From positions 1 through 27,231 of the forward strand of contig JACSRH010000230.1 of the NCBI GenBank assembly GCA_014879855.1: 27,231 nt of DNA, written 5' to 3'. Origin of the DNA: Caldilineaceae bacterium (lineage in GTDB: Bacteria; Chloroflexota; Anaerolineae; Caldilineales; Caldilineaceae). Below, one piece after another: positions 10,011 through 22,518 of this stretch. Positions within the stretch are counted from its first letter, which is position 1. Each line of letters starts with the position of its first letter. The notes beneath the pieces were generated by a model. That model saw only the letters and a program-made list of their open reading frames with translations, was not told the DNA's origin and ran no database searches. A program made the translations under genes and the position numbers.

Positions 10011-11212
10011 CTACGCCTGCTCCAGATAGGCGGCGGCGGTTGCCGCCAGCAGCGCCGCGCCGGTGGCGAGCATACGCTCGTCAAAGTCAAAAGTAGGGCT
10101 GTGGTGTGGACTATTGAGCGGGCCCGCGGGGTCGTTGGCGCCGATCAGAACAAAGCAACCTGGCGCACGCACCAGGAATTCCGACATATCCTCCCCCACC
10201 ATCATCGGTGTTATCGTGGCAACCTGGTCGCTTCCAAGCAGCTCGGTGGCGACGGCGCGCATCAGGCTCGCGCCCGCCTCGGCGTTGATCGTCGGCAGCA
10301 CGCCTGCGGTGAACGTCAACTCGCATGTGGCGCGGTGTGCAGCGCAGATGCCTTCCGCCACTTCGCGCATCCGCCGCACGAGCAGATCGCGCGTCGTCAG
10401 ATCGAAGGAGCGAATCGAGCAGCCCAGCTCCGCGCGGCCGGCAATGACGTTGCTGGCCGCGCCGGCGTGAAAGCTCCCCACGGTGATCACCGCGGGATTG
10501 GTCGGGTCGACTGTGCGGGAAACGATCGTCTGCCAGGCCAGCACGATCTCGCTGGCGATGACAATGGCGTCGATGGTCTCGTGAGGCATGGCGCCGTGTC
10601 CCCCCACCCCTGTGACGACCAGATCCACCTTGTCGGCGCCGGCCATCAGCGGGCCGGACTGCACCACAACTTGATGCAGCGGCAAACGGCTCCATAAATG
10701 CAACCCAAATGCCGCTTGCGGCGTTGGCGTTGCGAGCGCGCCGTCCGCGATCATGGCCTGCGCGCCGCCCAGCCCTTCTTCCGCCGGCTGAAAGACAAGC
10801 TTGACGCGTCCAGCAAGCTCGTGCCGATGGCGGGCCAGCATCTGCGCCACCCCCATGCCGATCGCGGTGTGACCGTCGTGCCCGCACGCGTGCATGACGC
10901 CCGGCGTCTGTGAGCGATAGGGGACATCGTTCTGCTCCTGAATAGGCAGCGCGTCCATGTCAAAGCGCACCAGCACCGTGGCCGCGGCCGCGTGCAGCGC
11001 GTCCGGCTCCACCAGCGCCACCACGCCCGTTTTACCGACGCCGGTGGTGGTCTCCAACCCGAGCGTGCGCAGGTGGTCGGCGACGATGCCCGCGGTGCGC
11101 ACTTCTGCAAAGCCCAGTTCGGGATGCGCATGAAAGTCACGACGCCAGGCGACAAGTTGCGGCTGTAGCTCCTGGGCCTCCGCTTTGAATCGGTCGAGCA
11201 GTGACATAGATT

Positions 11213-11216
<4 letters not shown>
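10011..11216 (-). CDS. M20-family amidohydrolase (N-acyl amino acid / hippurate hydrolase type)
   Basis: A 401-aa metal-dependent hydrolase of the M20D (AmhX/HipO/IAA-amino acid hydrolase) group. It removes an acyl group from an N-acyl amino acid or related amide in the cytoplasm. Motifs: HAHPELGF (29-36), HACGHDGH (109-116, with C111 and H113 as ligands), QPAEEG (143-148), H173 in GLHLW, the dimerisation-domain loop GGHGAMPH, and a late HHSPTFDFDE that supplies the last His. Its ATG overlaps the stop of the upstream aldehyde oxidoreductase as ATGA, so translation is coupled. An internal Met4 is an alternative start. The pairing with an aldehyde oxidoreductase hints at amino-acid or amide catabolism; the actual substrate is not visible. 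Confidence 0.9.
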
Positions 11217-12961
<1,745 letters not shown>

Positions 12962-12988
12962 AGCAGGCGCTCCAGGTTCTTGTGGCCA

Positions 12989-13041
12989 ACCGGTCACAGA
13001 TGACCAGACTATACCACTTTTGTTGCAACTAAGCGGTCACA
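12989..13041. promoter_or_regulatory. Repeated CGGTCACA motif upstream of the aldehyde oxidoreductase
   Basis: CGGTCACA (TGTGACCG on the minus strand) occurs twice upstream of the AOR start, near 12991 and 13034, 43 bp apart, about four helical turns. A TATAGT stretch lies between them on the minus strand but no -35 fits. It may be a regulator half-site pair; evidence is weak. Confidence 0.3.
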
Positions 13042-13096
13042 AAGCTTACCATGTGTTGTGCGCTTGACCAACTTGTTGAAATGAAATAGGCGGACT

Positions 13097-14425
13097 TCAG
13101 CATGGCTCGTTCGCTTTTGGAAGTTGCAGCACGTGGCGGCTCTGGGGGGTGCTCGCGCGTTTGCGCTGGATTTCCTGTAGCAACTGGCGCACCCGGCGTC
13201 CATTGTCCGGCAGCGAATTCCGCATTGACCAGGCTTTTTGTAATAACGGTTCGGCTTCGTCGAACTCCTCTTTTTGCATCAACAGCGCGCCTAAATTTGC
13301 CAGAGCGATCACCGCAAATGGGTTTTCATGCAACTGCTGGCGTAGACGCTTTTCCTGCACGGAGGATTTTGAGGCGCCGCGCAGCTTGACGCCGATGTCG
13401 AAAATGATCGACGGCAATAACTCCGGGCGATAGTAGTCGGCGCGATGGCGCACTACACAGCGTGTGCGCGGCACGATCATGTCCACGACGCGCAAAATCC
13501 GAAAGGTGAGGACGGCGCGCTCACACGTCGTATCAAGGTCGAAATGAATCTGCTCTCCGGCATCGATCATGGCATTGAGTGGCTCTTCAACGCCGTCCAC
13601 GGTTATACTTTTCAGCAACACCATCTGAATGCTCTGGTTGGCGACGGTCAGTTGCTTGTCAGCCAGCGTGGCCTTGATCTGCTCGGCGACGGCCGCTGCC
13701 TGGCGTTCGACTGCCAGCGTCTGCTTCCGGGGAACCTGCAGGTCGAGAATCTCGAAAAAGTCGGGTGAGTATTGTTTGAAAATGCCGACATGCTCGTGCA
13801 CTTCGTCATCTTCCATGATCTCGAAGACCATTTTTTGACCGATGAAGCGCTCCAACAGCGGGTCGTAGCCACTGCCGACATTGCCGATAAAGGCGGCGCC
13901 CAGCTCGCGCAGCCGCTCCTCGCTCTCCTCGGTGATGTACCGTCCCGCTGGCTTGCGCAGCCCGCCGATGATCAGCCCGACCACCTCACTCAACGACTCG
14001 GAGGCCATAGAAATGAAGTTGCGAACATGGCGCAGGGCGCGGCGCAAGAAGCGCGGGTGCAGCGAACGCGCCAGGTCTTTGCGACGCCGCGCTTGATTCT
14101 CCACGTCAAGTTCGTCGATGTAACGGTAAAGCGCGTGGATCTGGCCGAATTCGTGGGTGTACATAATATAGCTGGATTCGACATGATTCTCATCCTCCAC
14201 AGAATCTGTATAATGCAGCTCAAGACCAGTTGAAGCCAGTTCCATTCTTCCCCAAATTACCTTGTCCCCGGCGCATTCCACCGTGACGACATAGTCGGTG
14301 AAGGACTTGAGACAAGGATCGCGGCGCCGGGCGCGCACATACGCGCCCAGCAAAGTGGCAAAAAAGACCAGACCAATTGTCGCCAGCAAGGTGACATCAA
14401 AGACTTGAGAGAACCAAAAAAACAT
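13097..14425 (-). CDS. Hypothetical one-TM protein with TPR-like C-terminus
   Basis: I do not recognise this 442-aa protein. From the ATG at 14425 it opens with a single hydrophobic helix (about residues 10-30) followed by RARRR, so an N-in or N-out membrane anchor with the bulk in the cytoplasm is expected from the positive-inside rule. The middle is mixed alpha/beta with a conserved-looking GLIIGGLRKP stretch. Residues about 375-415 (NPFAVIALANLGALLMQKEE, then FDEAEPLLQKAW) match a tetratricopeptide unit, a protein-binding repeat. An in-frame start at 14530 adds 35 residues without a hydrophobic start; GAGG lies 11 nt before the preferred ATG. It could be a membrane-tethered scaffold. Confidence 0.75.
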   Translation of the reverse strand: MFFWFSQVFDVTLLATIGLVFFATLLGAYVRARRRDPCLKSFTDYVVTVECAGDKVIWGRMELASTGLELHYTDSVEDENHVESSYIMYTHEFGQIHALYRYIDELDVENQARRRKDLARSLHPRFLRRALRHVRNFISMASESLSEVVGLIIGGLRKPAGRYITEESEERLRELGAAFIGNVGSGYDPLLERFIGQKMVFEIMEDDEVHEHVGIFKQYSPDFFEILDLQVPRKQTLAVERQAAAVAEQIKATLADKQLTVANQSIQMVLLKSITVDGVEEPLNAMIDAGEQIHFDLDTTCERAVLTFRILRVVDMIVPRTRCVVRHRADYYRPELLPSIIFDIGVKLRGASKSSVQEKRLRQQLHENPFAVIALANLGALLMQKEEFDEAEPLLQKAWSMRNSLPDNGRRVRQLLQEIQRKRASTPQSRHVLQLPKANEPC

Positions 14426-14691
14426 GGAGTGCACGACCTCGACTTTGTGTAGGGGGTGGATTGAGATAGCTCGATGATCCTGAGATTTACCAATAATGCG
14501 CATTGTATGCACGCGGCATGACCTGCGCAACCACTGAATTCTGCGAGAAGTTGCTATCCCTGGGACAAACTGCTGGCCGAATATCTATAGCAGATGGCCC
14601 ATACAAGACACGCAATCGTGGCCTTGCTGTCTAAGCAATCGGCGCGATAATGGGATGGATCACAAAATTCATCAACAAGGCGGGGTTTGTA

Positions 14692-15363
14692 ATGAAACAT
14701 GTCGAAGGTGAAGTTCCGTTTGGCGACTACCTTCTGTGGCTGCTGGAAAACAGTCAATTGCGCGCCGCCTCTGCCATTGCGCTGCTCCCCCATCAATTCG
14801 ACCAGCGTTATCTGGCCTGGGAAACCGTGCGGCTGGCGCGCAACCCGTTTTTCGAGAACGGGACGGGGTTTGAAGGGTACTGGGTGGGGCAGAGTGCGTC
14901 AGCGGAGGAGACACTCCAGCGCCTTCTCGACATTGGTCGGGACGCGCTCGAAAGCCAGGCGCGCCTCTATCGCTACCAGTACCGCTTTCGCCAGCAACTG
15001 ATGAAGACATTGCACGGCGAAAGTGCAGACCCGGCTACCCTGGCCGAATGGTCGAACACCCTGGGTGCAATTTTGGGGCGACTGCGTTGTAATATTTATC
15101 GCAACCCACTTGCGGATTCATTCCGGCGTGAAACCTATCGCCAGGTGGAAGGGCTGCCGCCTATCCGCTATCACGAGGTGGGCGAGGATTTGCAGCAAGT
15201 ATATGAGATTCGCGATGCCGACCATCCTCCACAACCGCGGCTGGTGGTCGACCCCAATCACCTGCGCACCACCGACCAGGAAGCGTGGCAGGTCGCGGCG
15301 GCGTTAGGCAAGTTTGGCCATCCTCTGGTGCGGGAAGTGCTGTTGACAAAAGCGCGCTTGTGA
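14692..15363 (+). CDS. Hypothetical protein (223 aa)
   Basis: Not recognised. The protein is soluble and mostly helical, with aromatic, Arg and Gln-rich helices (residues about 70-115) and no Cys motif, signal or membrane segment. The start at 14692 follows AAGGCGGGG; an upstream in-frame ATG at 14650 is equally possible and adds 14 residues. The gene faces the SNF2 helicase gene and the two stops are only 50 bp apart. Because the pair is convergent, a shared operon is excluded, but a functional pairing remains open. It is divergent from the one-TM protein gene. Confidence 0.7.
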   Translation: MKHVEGEVPFGDYLLWLLENSQLRAASAIALLPHQFDQRYLAWETVRLARNPFFENGTGFEGYWVGQSASAEETLQRLLDIGRDALESQARLYRYQYRFRQQLMKTLHGESADPATLAEWSNTLGAILGRLRCNIYRNPLADSFRRETYRQVEGLPPIRYHEVGEDLQQVYEIRDADHPPQPRLVVDPNHLRTTDQEAWQVAAALGKFGHPLVREVLLTKARL

Positions 15364-15372
15364 CCCAGTCCC

Positions 15373-15413
15373 CTTCACACTTCATGCTTCACGCTTCACG
15401 CTTCACGCTTCAC
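15373..15413. repeat. Heptamer microsatellite CTTCACG
   Basis: The run holds CTTCACAC, then TTCATG, then three CTTCACG units and a partial fourth. It fills the 50-bp gap between the stop codons of two convergent genes. It probably arose by slippage, and shows no terminator hairpin. Confidence 0.65.
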
Positions 15414-17378
<1,965 letters not shown>

Positions 17379-17538
17379 GGCGCCAGATCGTAGCGCCCTT
17401 TATGCGGATTGGCAAATGAGTGGCGTTTTCGCACCTCACCAGACCCCAATTCTGATGACTTAAAAGTCAGGAGATAACTCACTTTGATGACAAATGTCCC
17501 TAGTTTGCGCGGGGCCAACTGAATACACTTAAAGAGGT

Positions 17539-17554
17539 TGTGAATTAAATCACA
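17539..17554 (+). promoter_or_regulatory. Perfect TGTGA-N6-TCACA site (CRP/FNR-family type)
   Basis: TGTGAATTAAATCACA matches the palindromic consensus of CRP-like regulators with the correct 6-nt spacer. The palindromy extends by one or two bases on each side (GTTGTGA and TCACAAAC). Its centre is about 70 bp before the start of the gene at 17616. Class II activation would place initiation near 17588, where TATTTC at 17575-17580 is a weak -10. The SNF2 helicase gene starts about 160 bp away on the other strand and might also respond. Confidence 0.65.
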
Positions 17555-17568
17555 AACCAAACGTTTGT
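17552..17568 (+). promoter_or_regulatory. Inverted repeat ACAAAC-N5-GTTTGT
   Basis: Perfect 6-bp arms at 17552-17557 and 17563-17568 are separated by CAAAC. They overlap the right end of the TGTGA site by 3 bp, so a second regulator would compete with the first protein for the overlap. Confidence 0.45.
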
Positions 17569-17615
17569 AGACAATATTTCAATCGATTTCAGAAACGATC
17601 AGCGGAGATCAAGTC

Positions 17616-17879
17616 ATGACTACGACCGTCAATCCTGTTGCCGAACGCACTGTCGAACACAAGCATCAGCCTTGCGCTGAGAAGATCTGGGGCGATGAAA
17701 TGCCACGCACGTTGGATGTCCTTGACCTCGAAGCGCCCGACCGCGAACTTACCTACGCCGTCTGCGACTGCTGCCAGCAATGGGCTTACTGTCACACCCT
17801 GCTGATCGACAAAGATGGCCTGCCTGTCGGGCAGCGCGCCTTTTGCCCGGATTGCTGGTCCAAGTACGCACGCAATTGA
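17616..17879 (+). CDS. Small cysteine-rich protein, zinc-binding candidate (87 aa)
   Basis: An 87-residue soluble protein I cannot assign. The C-terminal half has CDCC (C50, C52, C53), then C59, then CPDC (C77, C80), which suits a zinc ribbon or treble-clef fold. The first 45 residues are polar and probably flexible. A GGAG site lies 8 nt before the ATG. The upstream region holds two operator-like palindromes, one matching the CRP/FNR consensus. Together these suggest a regulated, stress- or redox-linked small zinc protein; the function is not known and no partner gene is evident. Confidence 0.75.
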   Translation: MTTTVNPVAERTVEHKHQPCAEKIWGDEMPRTLDVLDLEAPDRELTYAVCDCCQQWAYCHTLLIDKDGLPVGQRAFCPDCWSKYARN

Positions 17880-17899
17880 AGGGGAAATCCAACTGATCT

Positions 17900-17980
17900 A
17901 GCCCGCGAATGACGCGGATGGGACGGATACTGGCGGATCAAATCCGCGGTGTGCCGCCCAATCCGCGTCATTCGCGGGCT
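17900..17980. repeat. 20-bp perfect inverted repeat between convergent genes
   Basis: Arms at 17900-17919 and 17961-17980 are perfect reverse complements around a 41-nt loop that contains a smaller palindrome (GCGGATCAAATCCGC). The plus-strand tail is CTTTCTTTTG. It sits between the small Cys-rich gene and prfB, so it may terminate both, but the long loop and nested palindrome look like a dispersed element. Confidence 0.75.
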
Positions 17981-17990
17981 CTTTCTTTTG

Positions 17991-19089
<1,099 letters not shown>

Positions 19090-19326
19090 TTCAAATTACC
19101 TTTATGTGCATAAAACTTACGGATGCGCGAAGGCTTCGGCGGTGCACCGGCATGTTATTGCCCGTTGCTCGCGCGAAAAGCTCCAAGTCAAACATAGATG
19201 ATACCATAGCCAGCCCGAAAAGCCCTGTCATTCCACTGCACCATCCAGGACGCTCCCCAAAATCAGCTATCAGTGAAAGGTTATGGGAGGCATAAGGTTG
19301 TGGGGATGCTTGCCGGACGATGCAAC

Positions 19327-19335
19327 TGCTATACT
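19327..19335 (+). promoter_or_regulatory. Extended -10 promoter for the DUF302 gene
   Basis: TGCTATACT fits the extended -10 form TGnTATAAT with one mismatch. No convincing -35 lies 17 nt upstream. Initiation is expected near 19342, giving a leader of about 45 nt. AAAGGA (near 19375) precedes the ATG. Confidence 0.5.
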
Positions 19336-19387
19336 ATCGACAGCGATCTTGACCGTCCACTCTGGCTCAGCGTAAAGGAAATTCTAT

Positions 19388-19798
19388 ATGACCACTGCAA
19401 CCCAACTCGGTTTTCAACTTCATCTTGACATGCCCTACGAAGCTGCCATCGAACGCGTGACTTCGGCGCTAAAGGAGCAGGGATTTGGCGTGCTCACCGA
19501 GATCGACGTCAAGGCGACCATGAAGAAGAAGCTGGATGTCGATTTCAAGAAATATATGATTCTCGGCGCCTGCAACCCGCCATTGGCGCATCGTGCGCTG
19601 ACCGCCGAACCTGAGATCGGGTTGTTGCTGCCCTGCAACGTCATCGTTTTTGAGGATGAACAACAGGGCGGCAGCATTGTATCCCTCGTCGACCCGCTGG
19701 CGATGATGGGCTTTGTAGACAACCCAGCGTTGGCGCCCGTTGCTCAAGACGCCCGGACGCGCCTGGAGAAGGTGGCAGCAGCGCTCGCCAACGAATAG
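19388..19798 (+). CDS. DUF302-family protein
   Basis: A 136-aa single-domain protein of the DUF302 family: an alpha/beta fold with the conserved EIDVKATMKKKLDVDF stretch (residues 38-53) and LGACNPPLAHRAL (59-71), both characteristic of the family. The biochemical role is unknown; members are often near metal- or redox-related genes. It has an extended -10 promoter and an AAAGGA ribosome site of its own. Downstream, a hairpin separates it from the convergent aldo/keto reductase gene. Confidence 0.9.
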   Translation: MTTATQLGFQLHLDMPYEAAIERVTSALKEQGFGVLTEIDVKATMKKKLDVDFKKYMILGACNPPLAHRALTAEPEIGLLLPCNVIVFEDEQQGGSIVSLVDPLAMMGFVDNPALAPVAQDARTRLEKVAAALANE

Positions 19799-19822
19799 GC
19801 GCCGTGCGCGGGAAAGCAAGCT

Positions 19823-19880
19823 TTTGTGAAGTGAAGTCATCCGCCCAAGAAACATGCTCTCTGGCTGATGACTTCACAAA
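19823..19880. repeat. Hairpin with an internal 5-bp duplication
   Basis: TTTGTGAAGT plus CATC (19823-19841) pairs with GATGACTTCACAAA (19867-19880), but the left arm has GAAGT duplicated, which bulges 5 nt. It lies between convergent genes with no T-run, so it may be a hairpin left by a small duplication. Confidence 0.55.
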
Positions 19881-19891
19881 CTGGTGTCCCT

Positions 19892-20896
19892 TTAGCCCAC
19901 CACGCGCGCCTTCATCCACTCATTGCTGTTGTGGAAATCAGCTACGGCTGTGCCGGGGTGAACGAGTGCATCGAAGCGCGGGCGGTCGTCATCAGCCAGC
20001 TTCATCTCCAGCAGCGGCAGCGCGTCTTCCAGATGCTGCATTGTGCGTGGGCCGATGATCGGCGCAGTGACGCCTGGCTGCTCCATTACCCACAGCAGGC
20101 CAAGCTGTGACGGTGTCATGCCCCGCTCGGCTGCCAGTTCACCCACCGCGATAGCGACATCGATGCCGCGTTGGGTGATGCGGTCGCGGAAGACTTCGTT
20201 GGCGCGTTCGGCGCGCGAGCCGGTTGGGAACTGCGCCTTATTTGCATAGCGACCCGCGAGGATGCCGCCTGCCAGCGGCGACCACGGCAGCAGCGCCATC
20301 CCGTATTGTTGCGCCAACGGCACAAGCTCGTTCTCAATGCGACGGTCGAGCAGGTTGTAGGGCGGTTGCTCGCTGATGTAGCGCGCCAGCTTGTATTGCT
20401 CGCTGATGGCGATGGCCTCCATCACCTTCCACGCGGGGAAGGTGGAACAGCCGATGTAACGCACTTTGCCGGCGCGCACCAGGTCATCGAAAGCGCGCAG
20501 CGTTTCGTCCTGCGGCACGGTCATGGGCGGGCGATGAAGTTGGTAGAGGTCGATGGTCTCGGTTTGCAGGCGGCGCAGCGAAGCTTCACATGCCTTGATG
20601 ATGTGATAGCGGCTGACGCCTTGGTCATTGGGGCCGTCACCCATCTTGCCGTAGACCTTGGTCGCCAACACGATCTGGTCGCGACGCCCGTTTTCTTGCA
20701 GCGCCCTGCCGACGATGCGTTCGCTTTCGCCCGCATTATAGACGTTGGCGGTGTCGATGAAATTGATGCCGCCGTCCAGCGCCCGGTTGATAATCGCCAC
20801 AGCATCGGCTTCACTGGTCGGGCCGCCAAAATTCATGGCGCCCAGGCAGAGTGGGGAAACCAATACACCCGTGCGGCCAAGTGGTCGATAATTCAT
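19892..20896 (-). CDS. Aldo/keto reductase
   Basis: A 334-aa NADPH-dependent oxidoreductase with an (alpha/beta)8 barrel. The catalytic tetrad is complete: D48, Y53, K80 and H121. The NADPH-binding C-terminal region contains IIGPRTMQHLEDAL. It resembles the general-stress YajO/Tas-like group, which reduces aldehydes and ketones; the natural substrate is not known. AAAGGAGG stands 7 nt before the ATG, one of the strongest ribosome sites in the window. It is a single gene on its strand, facing the DUF302 gene. Confidence 0.92.
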   Translation of the reverse strand: MNYRPLGRTGVLVSPLCLGAMNFGGPTSEADAVAIINRALDGGINFIDTANVYNAGESERIVGRALQENGRRDQIVLATKVYGKMGDGPNDQGVSRYHIIKACEASLRRLQTETIDLYQLHRPPMTVPQDETLRAFDDLVRAGKVRYIGCSTFPAWKVMEAIAISEQYKLARYISEQPPYNLLDRRIENELVPLAQQYGMALLPWSPLAGGILAGRYANKAQFPTGSRAERANEVFRDRITQRGIDVAIAVGELAAERGMTPSQLGLLWVMEQPGVTAPIIGPRTMQHLEDALPLLEMKLADDDRPRFDALVHPGTAVADFHNSNEWMKARVVG

Positions 20897-21023
20897 GAGC
20901 GAGCCTCCTTTAGAGATGAGTGAGATAGATAGGAGCGTTAACAGGTTTCGATTGAATAGGGCTTACGTTAAGAGCATCATTGTCAGCGATCCTGCGGAGT
21001 AAATTGCACGGACAGCTAGAGCG

Positions 21024-21052
21024 TAGACGATTTTGCCAAGTTCGTCTAAAAT
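21024..21052 (+). promoter_or_regulatory. Candidate promoter of the hemolysin III gene
   Basis: TAGACG (21024-21029) and TAAAAT (21047-21052) are spaced 17 nt apart. The first hexamer matches 4 of 6 consensus bases and the second 5 of 6. Initiation near 21059 would give a leader of about 110 nt. Confidence 0.45.
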
Positions 21053-21134
21053 GAGCAAGGCATGATTGGACGGTCAGCCGTTGCATTGCGCAGAATGCTT
21101 TGCGCGATTAAATTTTCCAAGCGATGTTCTGCAG

Positions 21135-21162
21135 CCAGTGCGTTCCAGCCAGTGCGTTCCAG
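21135..21162. repeat. 14-bp tandem duplication in the leader
   Basis: CCAGTGCGTTCCAG is present twice in direct tandem (21135-21148 and 21149-21162), ending at the AGGAGG ribosome site of the next gene. It could form alternative pairings near the ribosome site; otherwise it is a simple slippage duplication. Confidence 0.7.
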
Positions 21163-21170
21163 GAGGAAAT

Positions 21171-21830
21171 GTGTCCACGACAACCGTAAGTACGAAGCGC
21201 TACACTTTGTTAGAGGAAATCCTGAATGCCTCGACGCATGGCGTGGGCGCTGTATTGGGGGCGTTGGGGTTGGTGCTGCTGATATTGAAGACGCTGCAAA
21301 CGGACGATGGCGTGATTCTCGCCAGCGTTATCATCTACGGCGTCAGCATTATTCTGCTCTTTGCCGCATCGACTTTCTATCACGCCATTCCACATGTGGG
21401 CGCCAAGCGCGTGTTGCAGATTATCGATCACTGCGCCATCTATCTGCTGATCGCCGGCACCTACACGCCATTCACCCTGCTCGTGATCGGCGACCGCTTG
21501 GGCGCCATCATTATGGCGATTGTCTGGTCGTTGGCAGTGGCGGGTATTATCTTTAAGATCTTCTTTCTCGGTCGCTTTCAGATGATCTCGCTGCTCACTT
21601 ATCTGGGCATGGGGTGGCTCGGCCTGCTGGCAGCCTTCCAGATTGCCAACAACCTGGCCCCCACTGGCATTGTGCTCCTGGTCGGCGGCGGGCTTGCCTA
21701 TTCGGTGGGCACAATTTTCTTCAAGACCAAAACGATTCCCTTCAACCATGCGATCTGGCATCTCTTCGTGCTGGCCGGTTGCATTCTTCACTTTTTCGCT
21801 GTCTACTATTTTGTGATTCCACTTGCATAA
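21171..21830 (+). CDS. Hemolysin III / PAQR-family membrane protein
   Basis: A 219-aa seven-helix membrane protein of the HlyIII (YqfA, adiponectin-receptor-like) family. Metal-binding marks are visible: STFYH near the second helix, IDHCAIYLLIAGTYTPF, and FNHAIWH near the C-terminus, which together supply the conserved Ser/His/Asp cluster for a zinc ion. Family members are thought to be hydrolases or ceramidase-like enzymes; haemolytic activity is seldom shown. The GTG at 21171 is selected because AGGAGGAAAT directly precedes it; the in-frame ATG at 21066 would add 35 hydrophilic residues. A good promoter lies upstream. Confidence 0.9.
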   Translation: MSTTTVSTKRYTLLEEILNASTHGVGAVLGALGLVLLILKTLQTDDGVILASVIIYGVSIILLFAASTFYHAIPHVGAKRVLQIIDHCAIYLLIAGTYTPFTLLVIGDRLGAIIMAIVWSLAVAGIIFKIFFLGRFQMISLLTYLGMGWLGLLAAFQIANNLAPTGIVLLVGGGLAYSVGTIFFKTKTIPFNHAIWHLFVLAGCILHFFAVYYFVIPLA

Positions 21831-21999
21831 CGATGAAACCCTTCCGCGTGCTTTGCCTCTAACCATACAGGAGGCAACGGAATCAGGGGCTTCAACTTGA
21901 ATGGAATTGAATCGGGCGCGCCTGGACAGGATGCAACCGAGCACGCCTACGATGTCGTCGTCTTCATGCTTACAGAAAACAACGGAAAGGATGACCAAC

Positions 22000-22422
22000 A
22001 TGCAAGCGCAAGTGATTTGGCAAGGGGACATGCAGTTTGAAGGTGCGGCGGAGAGCGGACACACGATTGTGCTCGACGCGGCGCCCGCGGCAGGCGGCGC
22101 CAATCGTGGCTTCCGGCCAATGGAGTTGATGGCGATCAGCCTGGCCGGCTGCACCGCGATGGACGTGATTTCGATCCTGCGCAAGAAGCGGCAAGAGATC
22201 ACAAGCTTCGAGGTCAAAGTTGACGCGCCGCGCGCCGCGGAGCATCCACACGTCTTTACGACCATGGAAATCACCTACGTGCTGCGCGGAAAGGGCATCG
22301 ACCCGGCCGCGGTCGAACGCGCCATGCAACTCTCTGAAGAGAAATATTGCCCGGCGCAGGCGATGTTGCGCCAGGCCGCGCCGATTACACTGAAATATGA
22401 GATTGTGGAAGACACTCCCTGA
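22000..22422 (+). CDS. OsmC-family protein (YhfA-like)
   Basis: A 140-aa protein with the OsmC fold. The two cysteines C51 (in SLAGCTAMDV) and C117 (in EEKYCPA) are in the right places for the paired peroxidatic and resolving cysteines of the family, which reduce organic hydroperoxides. The start at 22000 gives the family length and follows GGAAAGG with 9 nt spacing; longer in-frame starts exist at 21901 and 21991. The gene follows the hemolysin III gene by about 170 bp on the same strand and ends before the embedded terminator and promoter. Confidence 0.9.
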   Translation: MQAQVIWQGDMQFEGAAESGHTIVLDAAPAAGGANRGFRPMELMAISLAGCTAMDVISILRKKRQEITSFEVKVDAPRAAEHPHVFTTMEITYVLRGKGIDPAAVERAMQLSEEKYCPAQAMLRQAAPITLKYEIVEDTP

Positions 22423-22434
22423 CAATGCAATCGT

Positions 22435-22464
22435 TTGAGTGAAGCAGGCCGGTGGTGCTATCAT
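22435..22464 (+). promoter_or_regulatory. Promoter overlapping the OsmC terminator
   Basis: TTGAGT (22435-22440) and TATCAT (22459-22464) are 18 nt apart, and TG at 22456-22457 gives an extended -10. The -10 lies inside the apex of the terminator hairpin. It is the only visible promoter between the OsmC stop and the binding-protein start. Confidence 0.55.
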
Positions 22465-22485
22465 AGCGCCGCCGGTCTTTTTTGT
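22447..22485 (+). terminator. Rho-independent terminator after the OsmC gene
   Basis: A hairpin with about 15 bp (22447-22461 with 22463-22477, including T-G wobbles) is followed by a run of six T. It lies 25 bp after the OsmC stop. Confidence 0.85.
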
Positions 22486-22518
22486 TCCCCACCACCATTC
22501 CCGCAGAAAGGATGAACC

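Noticed and set aside
21210..22274. 354-codon minus-strand frame across the hemolysin III and OsmC genes
   Set aside because: It spans two well-supported plus-strand genes and the gap between them, and its product lacks any family feature.
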